In this document: positions 49,813 to 61,570 of the stretch, one piece after another
Layout: each line of letters opens with the position of its first letter
Numbering within the stretch: the stretch's first letter is position 1
Source: Paraphaeosphaeria minitans
Lineage: Eukaryota; Ascomycota; Dothideomycetes; Pleosporales; Didymosphaeriaceae
NCBI GenBank assembly: GCA_015832175.1
Contig: WJXW01000007.1
Location: 620,001-684,000, forward strand
Reading direction: 5' to 3'
DNA length: 64,000 nt
Position numbers and translations under genes: made by a program
The notes under the pieces: generated by a model
Seen by the model: only the letters and a program-made list of their open reading frames with translations
What the model was told of the DNA's origin: nothing
Database searches by the model: none

Positions 49813-50341
49813 TTGTTTAGATTTCCTTTGCTATCGTCCTTTTATCGTGCATGTTAGTTGCTGCATTACAGATACCCACCTTTGGCGAACGCGCAGGGCT
49901 TCTCAGCTACCAAGAGGGCGCCCAGACGGAGACGTTGCGTTTGGCAAGTGGACCAAAAACACAGTCGGTTTCCCGTCCGTCGGACGAATATATGAATCAT
50001 GTTACTCTTGTTGAGCCTTCCCGTCCATCAAGTGACGTGTGGTCCGTGGGAGGGGCAGTGGTTTCGGACATCACGTGTCAGAAGTGTCTCGAGGTCGTGA
50101 GGCTGAGAAATGGACGCTTCCCAATGCATTTGATTCAGAAGGAAAAAAGAAAACTACCAGGCTTCACACGACGTGATTCGCCTGCCCAAAACCTACACGC
50201 CAACGCCAGTGCCGAGCCGCATGCATTGAAGCCTCCTACTCATTTCAATCGTGAAGGCCTCGTCAATGAAAATGTACATCCCGTCCTTCCACCCGAAACA
50301 CCGTCGCCTCCCCGCGCCTCCCTCGCTTCCCAACCGTCGTC
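49813..50341. other. Intergenic between convergent genes
   Basis: The 3' ends of the STEEP1-like and Cdc4-like genes face each other here. No gene is supported. Confidence 0.5.
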
Positions 50342-50895
50342 CTAGTTCTCCGCAATCGTCTTGACAAACTCCCTGTAGTCGACCTCGTTGTTTCCCGTGT
50401 CGATGGTGCTCTTGAACAGCTCCTCGACCTCCTCCTCGCTCATCTTCTCGCCGAGGTTCGTCAGGATGTACTTGATCTGGCCCTTTCCGACGAAGCCGGA
50501 GCGGTCCTTGTCGAAGACCTGGAAGCCGCGTATATACTCCTCGATGTCGAAGGGCTCACGGAAGCCGCCGGGGCGGTTGAGGATCTTGCTGAAGGTGTCG
50601 AAGTCGACTGTGCACGCCAACGGATGAGCTAGCGTTCGGTTTCGAGCGGTGCGCAAGGTAGACGGTGCGTCTGCGGGAGGCTGCTGCGCAGGGGAGATGG
50701 GTTTGGGTACGTACAGTCTGTGCCAACGCCGCGCTCCAGGTCCGCAATCTCGGCGAGCGTCGGGTTCTGCCCGCAGGCACGCAGCAAGTCGCCGAGGGCC
50801 GTGCGGTCGACGCGGCCGTTGCCGCGCTTGTCGAAGAGTTGGAAGGCTTCGCGGTAGTTGGTGGAGGCCTGCTGGTTGTGAGTGCGGTTGTCCAT
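50342..50895 (-). CDS. cdc4: Myosin essential light chain (Cdc4-like EF-hand protein)
   Basis: Exons 50,895-50,715 and 50,607-50,342 are joined across a 107-base GTACGT...CAG intron and give 148 residues; fission-yeast Cdc4 has 141. EF-hand-like units: FQLFDKRGNGRVDRTALGDLLRACGQNPT (residues 19-47) and GFQVFDKDRSGFVGKGQ with YILTNLGEKMSEEEV (88-122). The sequences LLRACGQNPTLAEI and TNLGEK match Cdc4 closely. The loops lack the usual acidic residue at position 12 (Ala, Gln), so they probably do not bind calcium, as in other essential light chains. The role is as a light chain on myosin II/V IQ motifs in the cytokinetic ring. An alternative first exon (ATG at 51,169 directly followed by GTGAGTAAG) could replace the first ten or so residues. 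Confidence 0.9.
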
Positions 50896-51160
50896 GCTGT
50901 CGCTGTTCGCTTTCGCAGGCAGGCGGCGTGTTGTGACGGAGGAGGGGCCGGCGTTGCAGGCGCAGTTGAGGATGGGAGTGTGATGGGCTGGCGTGGCACA
51001 AACACAGGCTCCGTGTTTGTGCTGCGTCGTTGCCGTGGAAGAGGCGGACGGGTTGAGCCCGTCGTTGTTGCTCGTTGCTTTCCAGGGCAATGGCGCGGAG
51101 GCATGCACCCCGCGCGCAGCGTGATTGGAGACGGGAAGTGCACAAGGGTCTGCGGCTCTT

Positions 51161-51169
51161 ACTCACCAT
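51161..51169 (-). other. Possible alternative first exon/5' splice site of the Cdc4-like gene
   Basis: On the minus strand ATG (51,169-51,167) is immediately followed by GTGAGT (51,166-51,161), a strong 5' splice signal. Fungal calmodulin-family genes sometimes have a first exon that ends right after ATG. A splice to the AG before gcc-tcc-acc-aac would give a protein starting just before STNYREAF. Confidence 0.4.
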
Positions 51170-52480
51170 TGTGGATTGTTCTGCTCGAGGGTCGAACAAA
51201 GGCGAATTCGTGAATGAACGTGGATATTCTGAAAGACGGTTTCCTGCGGCGAGAGGGGTGTAGCGGTAAGATTTGAGATGTGTTTGACAAATGGGGAGCG
51301 CGGGCTGGGTAGGGGGCCGCCTGTTGTTGCCAAGCCTTCGTCGTCGTGGAAACGGGATGCGAGGGCACTAGACACCAGGCAATCAGGCCTTGGACACCTC
51401 AACACTCCGTGCGTGATGTTACTGGGTGGGTGGTACACTTCAGATTGCACCGAAGAATTTGAATTCGGATGTTTTCGTGAAGAGCGCTGGCTCAGCAAAC
51501 AAGAGGTACCTACCTAATCTCGGCCCATCAGCATCTGGCGGTGAGCGAGTACCTACCTACCTACCTACCTAGCCTCGCCCAGCACCAAGTCGACAGCGAA
51601 AAGGCACACGATGGTGCTCTCTTGGACTTGTTCTTACGCAAAGTCAAACTTGCCTTGCGTCTTCAAGCTCAGTCAACTCGCCTTCGCGAATACCTAGACC
51701 AGCCCAGCCGTCTACCAGCCGCAGGAAGATGACATGCTTCCTGCACCAATACGAGACCTCGTGCCTGCTCACTATCTTACGCCCAAAAGCCCAGCTGAGC
51801 TCATCCCTGCTGACCTTCATCCTGCGGCTCTGTGTGGGTGCGCTACGCTCAAGCGCTGAGCCGGCCCCATAGCCTGAGACCCGTACGGAGAAAGCAAGAG
51901 TCCCTCGCGAAGAAAGCTATAGACCGCAATGTATCTCGACTGCTCGAAATTTACCCTTCTACTACCCGAATGCCAATGGCCTGAGTCCCTCGTATCACTC
52001 ACCAGAAGTCTATTCTCCGCAGCGATCCTCCCGATTTCGCTTGTCACATTCGCCACTGCCGCTGAGGCTTATGCGTTGTACGCCGCCTCCGGTACATTAT
52101 CATGACCTTGCGACCATTCAACCGCTAATCAAGGACACCAAAACTCTTCCTCGTACCGTTGGGCGCGACTTCTGTCTAGGGCAGAGATAGTGCAATGGCC
52201 CCACCCTGGGCCGAGTACAGCGACCGAAACCTCTTTTGGGCGCTGGACTTGGATATTAGGGTGGCTGATCGTTCTGGCAGTATACAGACTCCAAGCACAA
52301 TGTAACGGGCTGATCCGACCTACTTGGAATGTCACTGAACATTCGAATGGCAGTCGATACCGGGAACAATCTTTCTATACAGTACTGGGGACTATCACGG
52401 TATGTTGCGACGATTTTTCGGGCTAAGATTCCCTTCAACTCCTCGACTGCGTGCTCAACGAGCCAACTTTTGCTTTAACA
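51170..52480. other. Intergenic, no gene supported
   Basis: Promoter side of the Cdc4-like gene. Contains five ACCT units at 51,551-51,570. Short frames in the rest have no domain features. Confidence 0.5.
51551..51570 (+). repeat. ACCT tetranucleotide repeat
   Basis: Five perfect units. Confidence 0.9.
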
Positions 52481-52483
52481 GCC

Positions 52484-52863
52484 TCGTTATGCAATGATAA
52501 GTGTTCCAACATAAGCCGACGCACGCGGATATCGTCAGTTTCTAAGAGCACATCAACGACATCAGAACCAACCTCCCAGGTGAGACAAAAGATGCTGATA
52601 TCCCATGAGGTATACTACGGTATCAGGACACGGCTTAAATCGGTGCAAGAAGCTGGCACAGAGAAAAAGTCCGAATCTTCAATAGCTATGCGTGGGACAT
52701 TGATCTCAACGAGCCGGAGGACTTCATCGACGGCAGTCACCGAGCGATTGTTAGTCAGGATACGGCGGTTTCTTCTTGGGACAATAGGCCGACGAGGTAC
52801 AAGATTCAGGAAGTCAGTCATGCTCGCGCCCCTGTTTGCGATAATGAAAAGCCTCAGCTGAAC
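52484..52863 (+). pseudogene. Possible gene remnant
   Basis: Two plus-strand pieces look coding but do not join: about 52,510-52,605 (HADIVSF ... INDIRTNLPGETKDADIP) and about 52,640-52,863 (FNSYAWDIDLNEPEDFIDG, ending in TGA). A 47-base GTGAGA...TCAG intron between them is possible, but the frame then fails. The family is not recognised. A real gene with unresolved introns remains possible. Confidence 0.3.
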
Positions 52864-53604
52864 TGATGAAGGCGTCCGCTTCCCAGATGTCGATCAATAT
52901 GCAAGTGTAGCTTGCAGCTGATGCTGCTTTGTCCTTCAGGTGGTGATCTTTGAACGAGCCACAGAGCTTCGGCGTTATCTGCTGGCAACTTAAGGGAGTA
53001 ACGATGTTCGACTCCCTCTCGTCAAATAACGTCGAAGACGAGCAGACAGCTCTTTCACTGGGTCGGAGCAGGATTCGAAATGCGCAAGTAGTAGCTGAAA
53101 CTCCGACCTGCGCCCTCGCTCCGCCTATGGTTTGACCTCGATGATCTCTAACGAGACCCGACCATCGTCAAGGAAGAATAATGACGCCCACCCACTGTTC
53201 CAGCCCTGTATACTCCGTGTGTGTCCTCGATTCAGCCGATCCCACACCAACATGCAACCAGCCAATCAACGCTCCTCCCGCACAACCCACGCACATGTTT
53301 ATGTCTTACCCTGCCCGCATGAGCACATCGCGTGAACACCCGTTCTCCACACACAACCTCTCGCAGCATGCATTGAGAGTCATTGAGCCACACTGGGCTT
53401 CAGATTTTGGGGATCGCTGGGTTTGAGGGGGGGCGTACGGAGCGGGAGGGGGGGTTGGCGGGTGGGGATATATACTACCTAAACAGTTGCCGGGCCGGCG
53501 CGAGAAGGCTGGACGCGGGAGCTAGGTAACGGACTTTGATCTTTGGTTGTGAGGTGTGAGTATCGAACATTTTAGGAAACCGAGGAAGAAGAGCTACGCA
53601 CGGC
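52864..53604. other. Intergenic, no gene supported
   Basis: Ends with a G-rich stretch (about 53,425-53,470) and the leader of the coiled-coil gene. Confidence 0.5.
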
Positions 53605-54282
53605 ATGGCGGAGACCCCGGATGAGTTGAGATCGCTTGTGTACAGTGTCGTGTTCGTACTTTTCCTGAGGGCGGCAAGGGCATTTAGCCTTATCCTTTTG
53701 CTCGCGAATTTCGGTGTGCTCTTAGGAGTAACGATACAGATCCAGCCAGAGCCATTCCGAGGTACACTTGCGAAGATTCGACGGCCAAAGAATCACGAAG
53801 ACGGGCGTGGAAACGAGGGAGGAGATGCATCGCCAACCGGCGCTCGGAGAAGTCAGTCACTCTGCCTTTATCCAACACCTGAGTGGCTTTGCTGATGCAC
53901 TTATCCAGATCCTCCTTCCCAAACATCTCCAAGAGCTGCACCAACTCAAACGCGCAAAAGTACACCACCACCGGCACCGGCACTCCAACGCTGCCCATCT
54001 CCACCACCCTATCGTCTCGATCAACCGAAATCAGCTGCCGAACCCCGTTCCGAGTCTATCCTGCAGCTGTACGAAGACATCATCGCGTCCGATGCTCAAA
54101 CCATCCAGGTCCAGCAAGACACCATGGTCGCGCAACAAGAAACCATCCGCGCACAAGCGCAGATGATCAAGAATATGAGACTTCTGCTCGAGACACAAGA
54201 CGAGAGGATTGAAGAGCTGGAGCGTGCGGGTGAAGAACGGGCGACGTGTCAGGAGAATTCTCACTTGGGTAGAGGCCGGTAG
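53605..54282 (+). CDS. Coiled-coil protein, unknown function
   Basis: Exons 53,605-53,851 and 53,909-54,282 are joined by a 57-base intron (GTCAGT, gctgat branch, CCAG) and give 206 residues. After the intron comes a Pro/Ser/Thr-rich segment, then a strong heptad-repeat helix rich in Gln and Glu (QVQQDTMVAQQETIRAQAQM ... LETQDERIEELERAGEE). The first exon reads as a hydrophobic stretch (VYSVVFVLFLRAA ... LLLANFGVLLG). This could be a membrane segment, or an unremoved in-frame intron from gtgtac (53,638) to atacag. An opposite-strand frame at 53,690-54,007 is also open, so the strand of exon 1 is less sure than that of exon 2. Confidence 0.55.
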
Positions 54283-54463
54283 TACGCAGGGTCAGAAACA
54301 CCGTAGAATTCTTCACCCGATGGACCTGAAAGATGGCAGCTTGGAGGCACTCGTTCAGATCGAAAGATTGATGTGGTCGCCGCTGCAACGAAGGTCTAGT
54401 GATTATCCACCCTGCTGCAATAGTTTCGAGTTCCTCACGGAGGATCTTATCCTATTGCTCTGC

Positions 54464-56103
54464 CTATCGTTGTATCAGTAATCCCTGCAGAGGCTGAGGT
54501 TGCGTGGAGCGCTGATGGAATAGTTGCGGTGCAGAATGTGAATGTATTGTCGCAGCTCGCGGTCGAGCAGGCTGTGGATGGATGGAAGGCTGATGGAGTT
54601 CCGGAGACTGAGGTCTTGTTCTGGGCAGTTGCAGGCTGGATGGCTGTGGACTAGGCGGCGGCGAAGTGAAGATGCTTGTGTCTGGTCTCTGCTCGCTGGA
54701 GTTGTACTTGGTGTCCAGGAAGGCGACGAGGGCAATGAGAACGGCGCCTTGGCTCTTGAGTGATGTGTCTAATAGTCAGGTAGTATGGTGACTTACCTGT
54801 AGTTACGACATAACTTCCAATAGTAAAGCCTGTTTGTACACTGTCTTGTATATCGGCTCCATACCTCAACGTGCAAACGGCCGACCAGATAATTGCAACT
54901 GCGAAGCTACAAAATACGGGGATAGCTACTGTCACGCTTGCTGATCGCGGGTTCCAGCTTCGCACTATGTTCAAAGCCCGCGCTTGTTCGAGAGGTGCGA
55001 TGGTTGATGGAATTTGCTGCGAATTCGTGTGCATGTCATGGAGGACGTTTTCTAGGAGAAGCCTGTCCCTGATTTCGGTCCCGTGGAGCGGTGATGAATC
55101 ACGGAAGAAGTAGATCTGCCTATTGTACGGGCCATGCCGCCCGAGATCTAGTGGTGGGCCGATCTTTGGACCAACAGCTGCGCCAAATTGAAGCTGGTTA
55201 TTGTCAACAAGAGGAGACACAGTGATTGATCAAGCAAGTGTACCTGTACCACATCAATTCTCGCACTCGTCCTGAAACCAAAGATCTGTATGACACCTCG
55301 TCTTGCCATGATGAGCTCGTAGAACATACGTAGGAGTCTCACAAGGTCCTTGTCGTTTGTGCCTCTCGAGCAAGGAATCTGTAATCGGTATCCGTTGTCG
55401 ACAAACAAAACGATCTCAGCGTCTGTTTCGGGTTGCTCTCGGAGCGCCTGGCAGTAGTCCATCGTGAATGTCTCCAGCAACTCGGCTACGCAGAAGTACG
55501 TAGTCCAAAAGATTGTGTAGGTGTACTTGTTGAAATGCTCATGATAGCTCCCCAACCGCAGAATTAGGCTCTGGAAACTGTCACTGATGGTCTTCGGAGA
55601 ACAATGCAGGTGCCAAGCCTACAAGAATGATTTCTGAAGTGGCTCTCAGTGTGATTGAGCTCGCGAATGAACCGTCTCCCACATGGCACCAGGACAAAAT
55701 CTTGACAACTACTCTCGTAAACAGTAACAGGAGGTAGATTGGGACCAGGAAAGGATACGGAAGAAAGGGAGCGCTCAGCTGGAAGACGGCTCGAGTGCAG
55801 GTCCAAAATTTCCACGAAGGTCGCTGGAACAATCCGGGTGCTCGTATGCGCTTACCCGCAGCCTTGTGGGAGTTAAGCGCCATGCACCAGAAAACCATCA
55901 GACCGGCTTCGAGACCAATTCGGACCTCTGCTGATTGAAAAGTGAAGGACGGCTATGGGTTGATTGTATACAGAAATGTTAGGCAGGGAAGCAACCGGCT
56001 TGTACTCTGGAGTGACTGAGATAGTGGAAAGAATGGAGTCGCACGCAAGGCTGAGTAAGTGGGGGCTTGCGCCATGTCGCATCAAGCAGGTGCATTCAGC
56101 CAT
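54464..56103 (-). CDS. Uncharacterised fungal membrane protein (5' structure unresolved)
   Basis: Three 3' exons are firm: 55,583-55,244, 55,193-54,797 and 54,747-54,464, with 50- and 49-base GT-AG introns. They encode a soluble region (YHEHFNKYTYTIFW ... DMHTNSQQI), then two membrane helices near the end (VTVAIPVFCSFAVAIIWSAV and, after the last intron, GAVLIALVAFLD). A Pro/Gln/Ser-rich tail follows. Upstream, 55,950-55,860 encodes EVRIGLEAGLMVFWCMALNS. It can be spliced (GTAAGC...TTCCAG, 55,855-55,779) to a frame running to about 55,623. That frame does not join the 55,583 exon by any canonical intron I can find, so either an unusual intron or a frameshift lies there. I know no function. 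Confidence 0.55.
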
Positions 56104-56204
56104 CTAGGCACCCCAACATCGTGCGGCCACTCTGATGAACTGATCTCTGGTATGTAATTCTCGACCTTTTCGCCCTTTGGGGTACAGCATCCGGACGTTG
56201 ATAT

Positions 56205-56252
56205 GCGCCTTGAAACCAGAGCGCCTTGAAACCAGAGCGCCTTGAAACCAGA
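56205..56252 (+). repeat. 16-base tandem repeat, 3 copies
   Basis: The unit gcgccttgaaaccaga is repeated exactly three times. Confidence 0.9.
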
Positions 56253-58255
56253 TCGCAAAAGCCACCATGCTTAGCCAGAAAAAGTGATGCAGTGTGAGGA
56301 CTCTTGCCGTAGTACTATGTGCGAAATACGAAGCGGTGGAGGGGACATTGGTCCCCAAATTGCTTTGACGTCCCTCAATCAAACCCGGATGACCTTCGTC
56401 ACGTCAATAAAGATCACCTAATCCTTTTCCGGCACCCCGTCTTCCAGCATCCCCTTTTCCTCTTCACCCACTCATCCTCGTTGGTTCCTAACAGTCTTGA
56501 GACCAATTCGTTTGGCCTTGCTCGTCCTTCCAGTGGTGCTGTGAACCCAGTACTTCACGCCATTCCAATTTGTCCCAATCAAGGGATTTATACTACATGC
56601 CGCGCACCACGGTGAATGGAACGTGATGAATGGGGCGGAAAAATTGGGACGGAGTTCAATCACCGGTACCTAGTGTGTCGCGATCACCGAGATGCCGGCA
56701 AGTCTTCTAGCCTGTTGCGCGCTAGCGCCTCTTATGTGGGGAATTGAGCGCCCCTCCTTACCCAGAAGGTGCCAATTTGGCACAACCTTCCATCGTGACC
56801 AAGCTCTCAAGTATTATACATCACATCCTGTGTCCCGTTACTCGATGAGCATTGTTCCCGTTTAGAGCCTATGGCAACGTGAGTCCTGAGAATGTCGAAT
56901 TTCTCCCATCGTGTGTAGCTCTTTGCGCTACTAAATGCGCAGATCCATAGCTCTGACGCCTATATGAACAATACTTCTGTTGAAACTCTCAATTAACTAC
57001 AGCCCTGATTGGTACACGTCCGAACGAACGAACAGAAGTCTCATTCCTACCGTCCTTCTAGCGGTTTGGTCTCAACGAGCAAGCTCACATAAGCTGTATG
57101 CCAGATGGTATCAGCTAAACCAACACTATAGTTGCGTTGTCCCGATTCTGCATCTGCTCGCACATTCAGAGACGAGCACAATCCGGACCTCTGTACCGGA
57201 AGCCGCGTCACATTCGAGATATCCTCCATCAGAGGCAGACCGGTGCTAACGGCCCGGCAACTAGGTAGCGCGGTCCGTCTATTGGAATGTCACAGAAAGT
57301 CTCAGAGCGCCAAATTCTTGTTAGCGAATACGACAGCTGCACTAGGCTTTCCTTCAGCTATATCTTGAAACTCAGGCTCTTGAACGTGATTTTACACCGG
57401 AGCTGTGGAGTCCAATTTGTCCAAGCGTTCATGTAGGCCATATCTATACTTGCATGGCTTACAGTTGTCAGTTACACCAGCACTGGCATAATGATCTTCG
57501 TGATGCCTTCGACGCCCCTTGCTCGCTGCGAGCTACTCCGGGACCGACTCCAGGCATCTTGCGCGCGTGCATTATCATATCGTTGCAGACGTACACACAG
57601 GTCCAGGCTGAATCCGCAATTTTTCCCAAGGACCGGATCTCCAAAAGCTGCCTTATCCGGCTAAATTGAAGTTTCTGGGTTCTTCGCTCGTAACACGACC
57701 CTTAACCGCGGAAGATGGCCATTGCGGCTGACTTCACAATATAATTTTTTCTAGATACGCAACTGTATACTTTTTTCTGACGATCTATCGCATCCTATCC
57801 AGGGGCAGCTCTCTTTGTGGCTAAGAATAGGAGTCCCTTCGAACACCGTCCGGTAGGATCGCTTATCATAATACACGCAAAGGTCCTGAGGTCTACCCAG
57901 CTAGCGTCACACACCTATCCCCGTGCTAATCGCACAGTTCTCATGCAATTGATGACCTATCGGAATTAGCATGCCGGGGTGCACAAGAGACAATGCCTTT
58001 TCTCTTTGGGATATCGAAAATTCCTTCCATCCTTAAGGCCATGCCGCGAGACATGCACTTCTGTGTGGATTCATCGCATCTCTCCGGGCCTGCCGCCCTA
58101 CTCTCCTGAGTACAATGCTTCCTGCACGAGCAATCTACGTACGAACTGGACCAGATTTCCAACAACGTCATGAACGTAACTCAAACCTAGTGGTATCGTA
58201 CTTCTTACACATGTAACCCCTGTCCGGGCCAATCGCGGTGTTGCTATATATTCTG
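56253..58255. other. Two-kilobase stretch without a supported gene
   Basis: Frames are short on both strands, no domain is recognised and no RIP signature is present. It may be relict sequence. Confidence 0.45.
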
Positions 58256-58475
58256 TTAGCCGTCAGCTCTGATTACTCTAAGATGCTTATCATAATAGGC
58301 CTCATTCAGTGGAGTGGCTTGGCTGCAAGTATCGAAGACGTGGACCGGATGGCCCTCCGCTTCGGCTTCCGTGATCTTATGAATCTGGATCCCCTCGTAT
58401 TCATCTAGTACCTTGCTTCTGGACCCTCGAAGAGAATCAGTCCAGTCTGTACTTGAAGATTGGCAATTGCAGTAT
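58256..58475 (-). pseudogene. C-terminal gene fragment
   Basis: A minus-strand frame of about 70 codons without ATG ends in TAA at 58,258-58,256. It reads like real protein (KVLDEYEGIQIHKITEAEAE ... VHVFDTCSQATPLNEAYYD). Its upstream side runs into the peroxidase promoter, so no further exon is available. Either it is a last exon left by a deletion, or the start is an unseen short exon. Family not recognised. Confidence 0.35.
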
Positions 58476-58579
58476 CTTCAATACTACACTGCAACTTTAG
58501 ATCAACATGTATAAGTACTGCGAGGGTTTCTACCCCAGCTGGGGGCCCACAATTCTTGGGTATCCTGACACAACTCATC

Positions 58580-59871
58580 ATGAGGCTTCTAACAATTTTG
58601 TACCATGCTATCGTTTTCTACTCCCATGTTCTCGCCTATCCTGGGATGATTGAGACATTGAAAGACCTGCAACATCCAGCGAAGGTCGCTCGCGAAGAAC
58701 CGAAGCAGCTCATTGGAGATCTCAAAACTTTAAAAGACTCACAGTTGACTACCACTGGAAAGGATATCAAGGCGATACTTCTCGACCAGAAAGATGCCCG
58801 CTCGAGTGTCATTGATACCGGTGCACCGGCAGGAACACCAGATACAGCAGCATGCAAAGCTGATTTGTGCTGTGTGTGGAAATGGATTTCATACGACATG
58901 ACAGCTAAGTTCAATGGAACTTCAGGTCGCTGCAATAAGTTTGCACGGGGGGCTGTGAGGTTAGGGTTCCATGATGCGGGAGTCTGGTCAAATACGAGCT
59001 CATACGGCGGTGCCGATGGAAGCATCCTTCTCACTGATGAGCTCAATCGCTCTGACAATAATGGCCTCGCAGCTGTTGCCGACCAAATGAAAACGTGGTA
59101 CGCTAAGTATAACAAATATGGAGTGTAAGTGCCCATCTCCCCATTGCTCAACCCTCACCTAACGTGCACAGAACCATGGCCGATCTCATTCAAATGGGTG
59201 CAAACGTTGCCACGGTCGTATGCCCCCTCGGACCACGTATTCGGTCCTTCGTCGGGCGCAAGGACAACGCAAAAGCTGGGCCTACTGGTCTCTTACCTGA
59301 TGTAAATGACTCAGCAGATAAGATCGTGAAGCTTTTCCTTGCGAAGACGATCGACCCGCACGATTTGGCCGCACTAGTAGGCGCACATACAACGTCGCAA
59401 CAGCACTTTGTCAACACTGCCAGAGATGGCGATCCACAAGATAGTACACCTGGCGTATGGGACGTGAAGTTCTATGGGGAAACTGTATCGACGGCCCCGA
59501 AGAGAGTGTTCAAGTTCGCCAGCGACATCCTCTTGAGCAAGGACGCACGGGTGAAGGAAGAGTGGCAAGAATTCATTAATGATTCTCAAGATCATTGGAA
59601 CGAAGTAGGTCATAATGAAGCTAGCTTGTAAATCTGTACCTGACATTGACAGGACTACGCGAAAGCTTATACGCGACTTTCACTTCTTGGTGTCAACAAC
59701 ATCAACGATTTGAAAGAGTGTACAAAGGTGCTTCCGCCCGCTCGCAACTCTTTTGTGAGCCAAGACCAGCCAATCTTGGATCTGTGGCTGCAAGGTCAAT
59801 ACGACCAGCTCAACAACCTGGTCGACGATGCGATCATGCTGACGGGGCTGATATCGACTGGTAAGGAGTAA
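58580..59871 (+). CDS. Secreted class II-type heme peroxidase, 398 aa
   Basis: Exons 58,580-59,124, 59,172-59,604 and 59,653-59,871 are joined by two 47-48-base GT-AG introns, all in frame. A signal peptide (MRLLTILYHAIVFYSHVLA) leads a propeptide-like helical region of about 80 residues. The distal heme block RLGFHDAG (about 126-133) supplies the Arg and His that split peroxide. GGADGSILL (about 142-150) is the calcium/structural block. The proximal heme ligand is the His in LVGAHTTSQQ (about 251). Cys-rich flanks (DLCCVW, GRC) fit secreted disulfides. This is the ascomycete class II/ligninase-like family. I see no clear Mn-binding or surface Trp site, so it is best called a generic peroxidase acting on phenolics outside the cell. 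Confidence 0.9.
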
Positions 59872-61570
59872 AAGATTTATTTGAGTCTACACGAGGCCGT
59901 AAATACAACGTCAATATCCGTTCAATTATTCTCCTTGTTTTCTAGAATCATGTCTTCGCTTAAACTCGTACAATGACGAGGTGTCGCCACAGCTTCGTGT
60001 GGTCTTTGGTTTTCGTATTGGATTCGCAAGTCTTGACCTGGTTGACATGTACTTCCGGTGAGCGCTGCTGCAGCTTCTTTCGATCTGGCAAATGTCACTA
60101 CTCTTTGCTTTGTTGTGTATATCTACATGCGTGAATTTATTGAGGCTCTTCACTTGATTCCAAATCCTGGGTTGTTAGAGGCCAACTATGGGCATCTGCT
60201 CGTCTCAATAACAAAGGAGATGTAAGAAAAGAGGCTGAGTATCGGCAGTTTGTGAGCTGGACGTCGTAGGCAGTTAATATTTCGCAGGCTCACGTAAATG
60301 ATGAGCAATTGCTATCGTTTTTAAGTTCTTGTGACTTACAGTATAAGAATTATACAAATTACTACATGCTCCCAGGTGCCCTAGATACGCAGAAACTTAG
60401 TGCTGTAGCTATTATACAGTGTTTGTCTCTTAAAGCTGGCCAATACCTAAAGTAAACACAATGTAAATGAGAGGGGATATGGGTTATAAGACCAATTTTC
60501 TATTCTCAGGGGTCCACGCGAACGCTGGTGCATGATTGGCAGTGGCAAGCTCACGAAGTGTGTCAGTGCAATGAATTCAGGGGTCACCCACGCACCCTGT
60601 TCCAATGATCCGTCTATATGACAACCTGAGACATTACAGCACTCATCAACCCTGAGATATTCCAGATCGATTGCAGTGATTTGAATGGTGGTTTTGCTGT
60701 TTGCTAGGACAGTCACCTTAGTACTTGAAAAGTTTAGCGTGACTGCAGGCTGTACGTAGCCTTTGGACATTATGTTATCACAAGTTCTCATAGAGGAGCC
60801 ACCCACGCAGGTGAAGTGGAGAAAGTGTTATCCTAAAGGGAATCGACGGTACCGGCTGGAACATGGATGGTGGTGTTGCCTTGAACGCTAATCGTGTGGA
60901 CATGTCCATCAGAAGTAACAAGAGCAAAATGTGCCTTAACAATCAGTACTGCCCATGACGGGCATTCGCAAAGGCAACGCCATCTTCCAACGCAAGAATA
61001 CACGAAGAAGCCTCCTCGATTTCATATGTAATGACTGTTTTTGCATCGGCTTCGGAAACTGATGAACGAGTACAAAACATCAAGGACAAGCCTACTTTAC
61101 CTCCACACAACCCGGCGCTAGCAGAAACGCTCCCAGCAACCCACACGCCACAGCAAGGTCGTACGATTTCGTCAGTCTTATGACGAACCCAACTCTAGCT
61201 TCTGCAGAGAGTACAAAGGGCTCGTGGGGATTCACCCTAACCATTTCTATCATGTAGCTATTAGTATATTCTGATAATGTGTGGAGGTTACAGAGCATAG
61301 ATGCATTGTGCGAGAACTGGGTTTCACTATAGTCCGTAGTAACCGCGTCTTGAACTCAAAGTGCATTAAGAGATGGTGAAGTAGGTATATTGCTGTTGTA
61401 GGAGGCACTTCCTCCACGCCCCACTTCGGAGCCCTCGGCTCCTGCCCCTCCGGGCCCCGCTAAAATTTCGAGCAGCCTCACGAAAACCAGTGCGTCCGAC
61501 GATCACGCCCAAGCCCAACTCCCAAGCCTCACCCATTGCCGCCTCTCTCTCGGCGCCCAGGCCCACCACA
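59872..61570. other. Intergenic with possible minus-strand remnants
   Basis: Minus-strand frames at 60,806-60,447 (NFSSTKVTVLANSKTTIQIT) and 61,060-60,943 (KTVITYEIEEASSCILALED) look partly protein-like. The latter joins an upstream piece through a GTAAAG...CATCAG intron (61,100-61,059) in frame. No complete gene with ATG could be built, so I list no CDS. The last 100 bases are the Rrp8 leader. Confidence 0.4.

Noticed and set aside
50342..51199. Continuous 285-codon frame over the light-chain gene
   Set aside because: Upstream of 50,607 it reads through the intron and in the wrong frame over exon 1; the spliced Cdc4-like model explains the region.
60447..60806. 119-codon minus-strand ORF
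   Set aside because: Protein-like in part but without a complete gene model or family; mentioned only in the region note.
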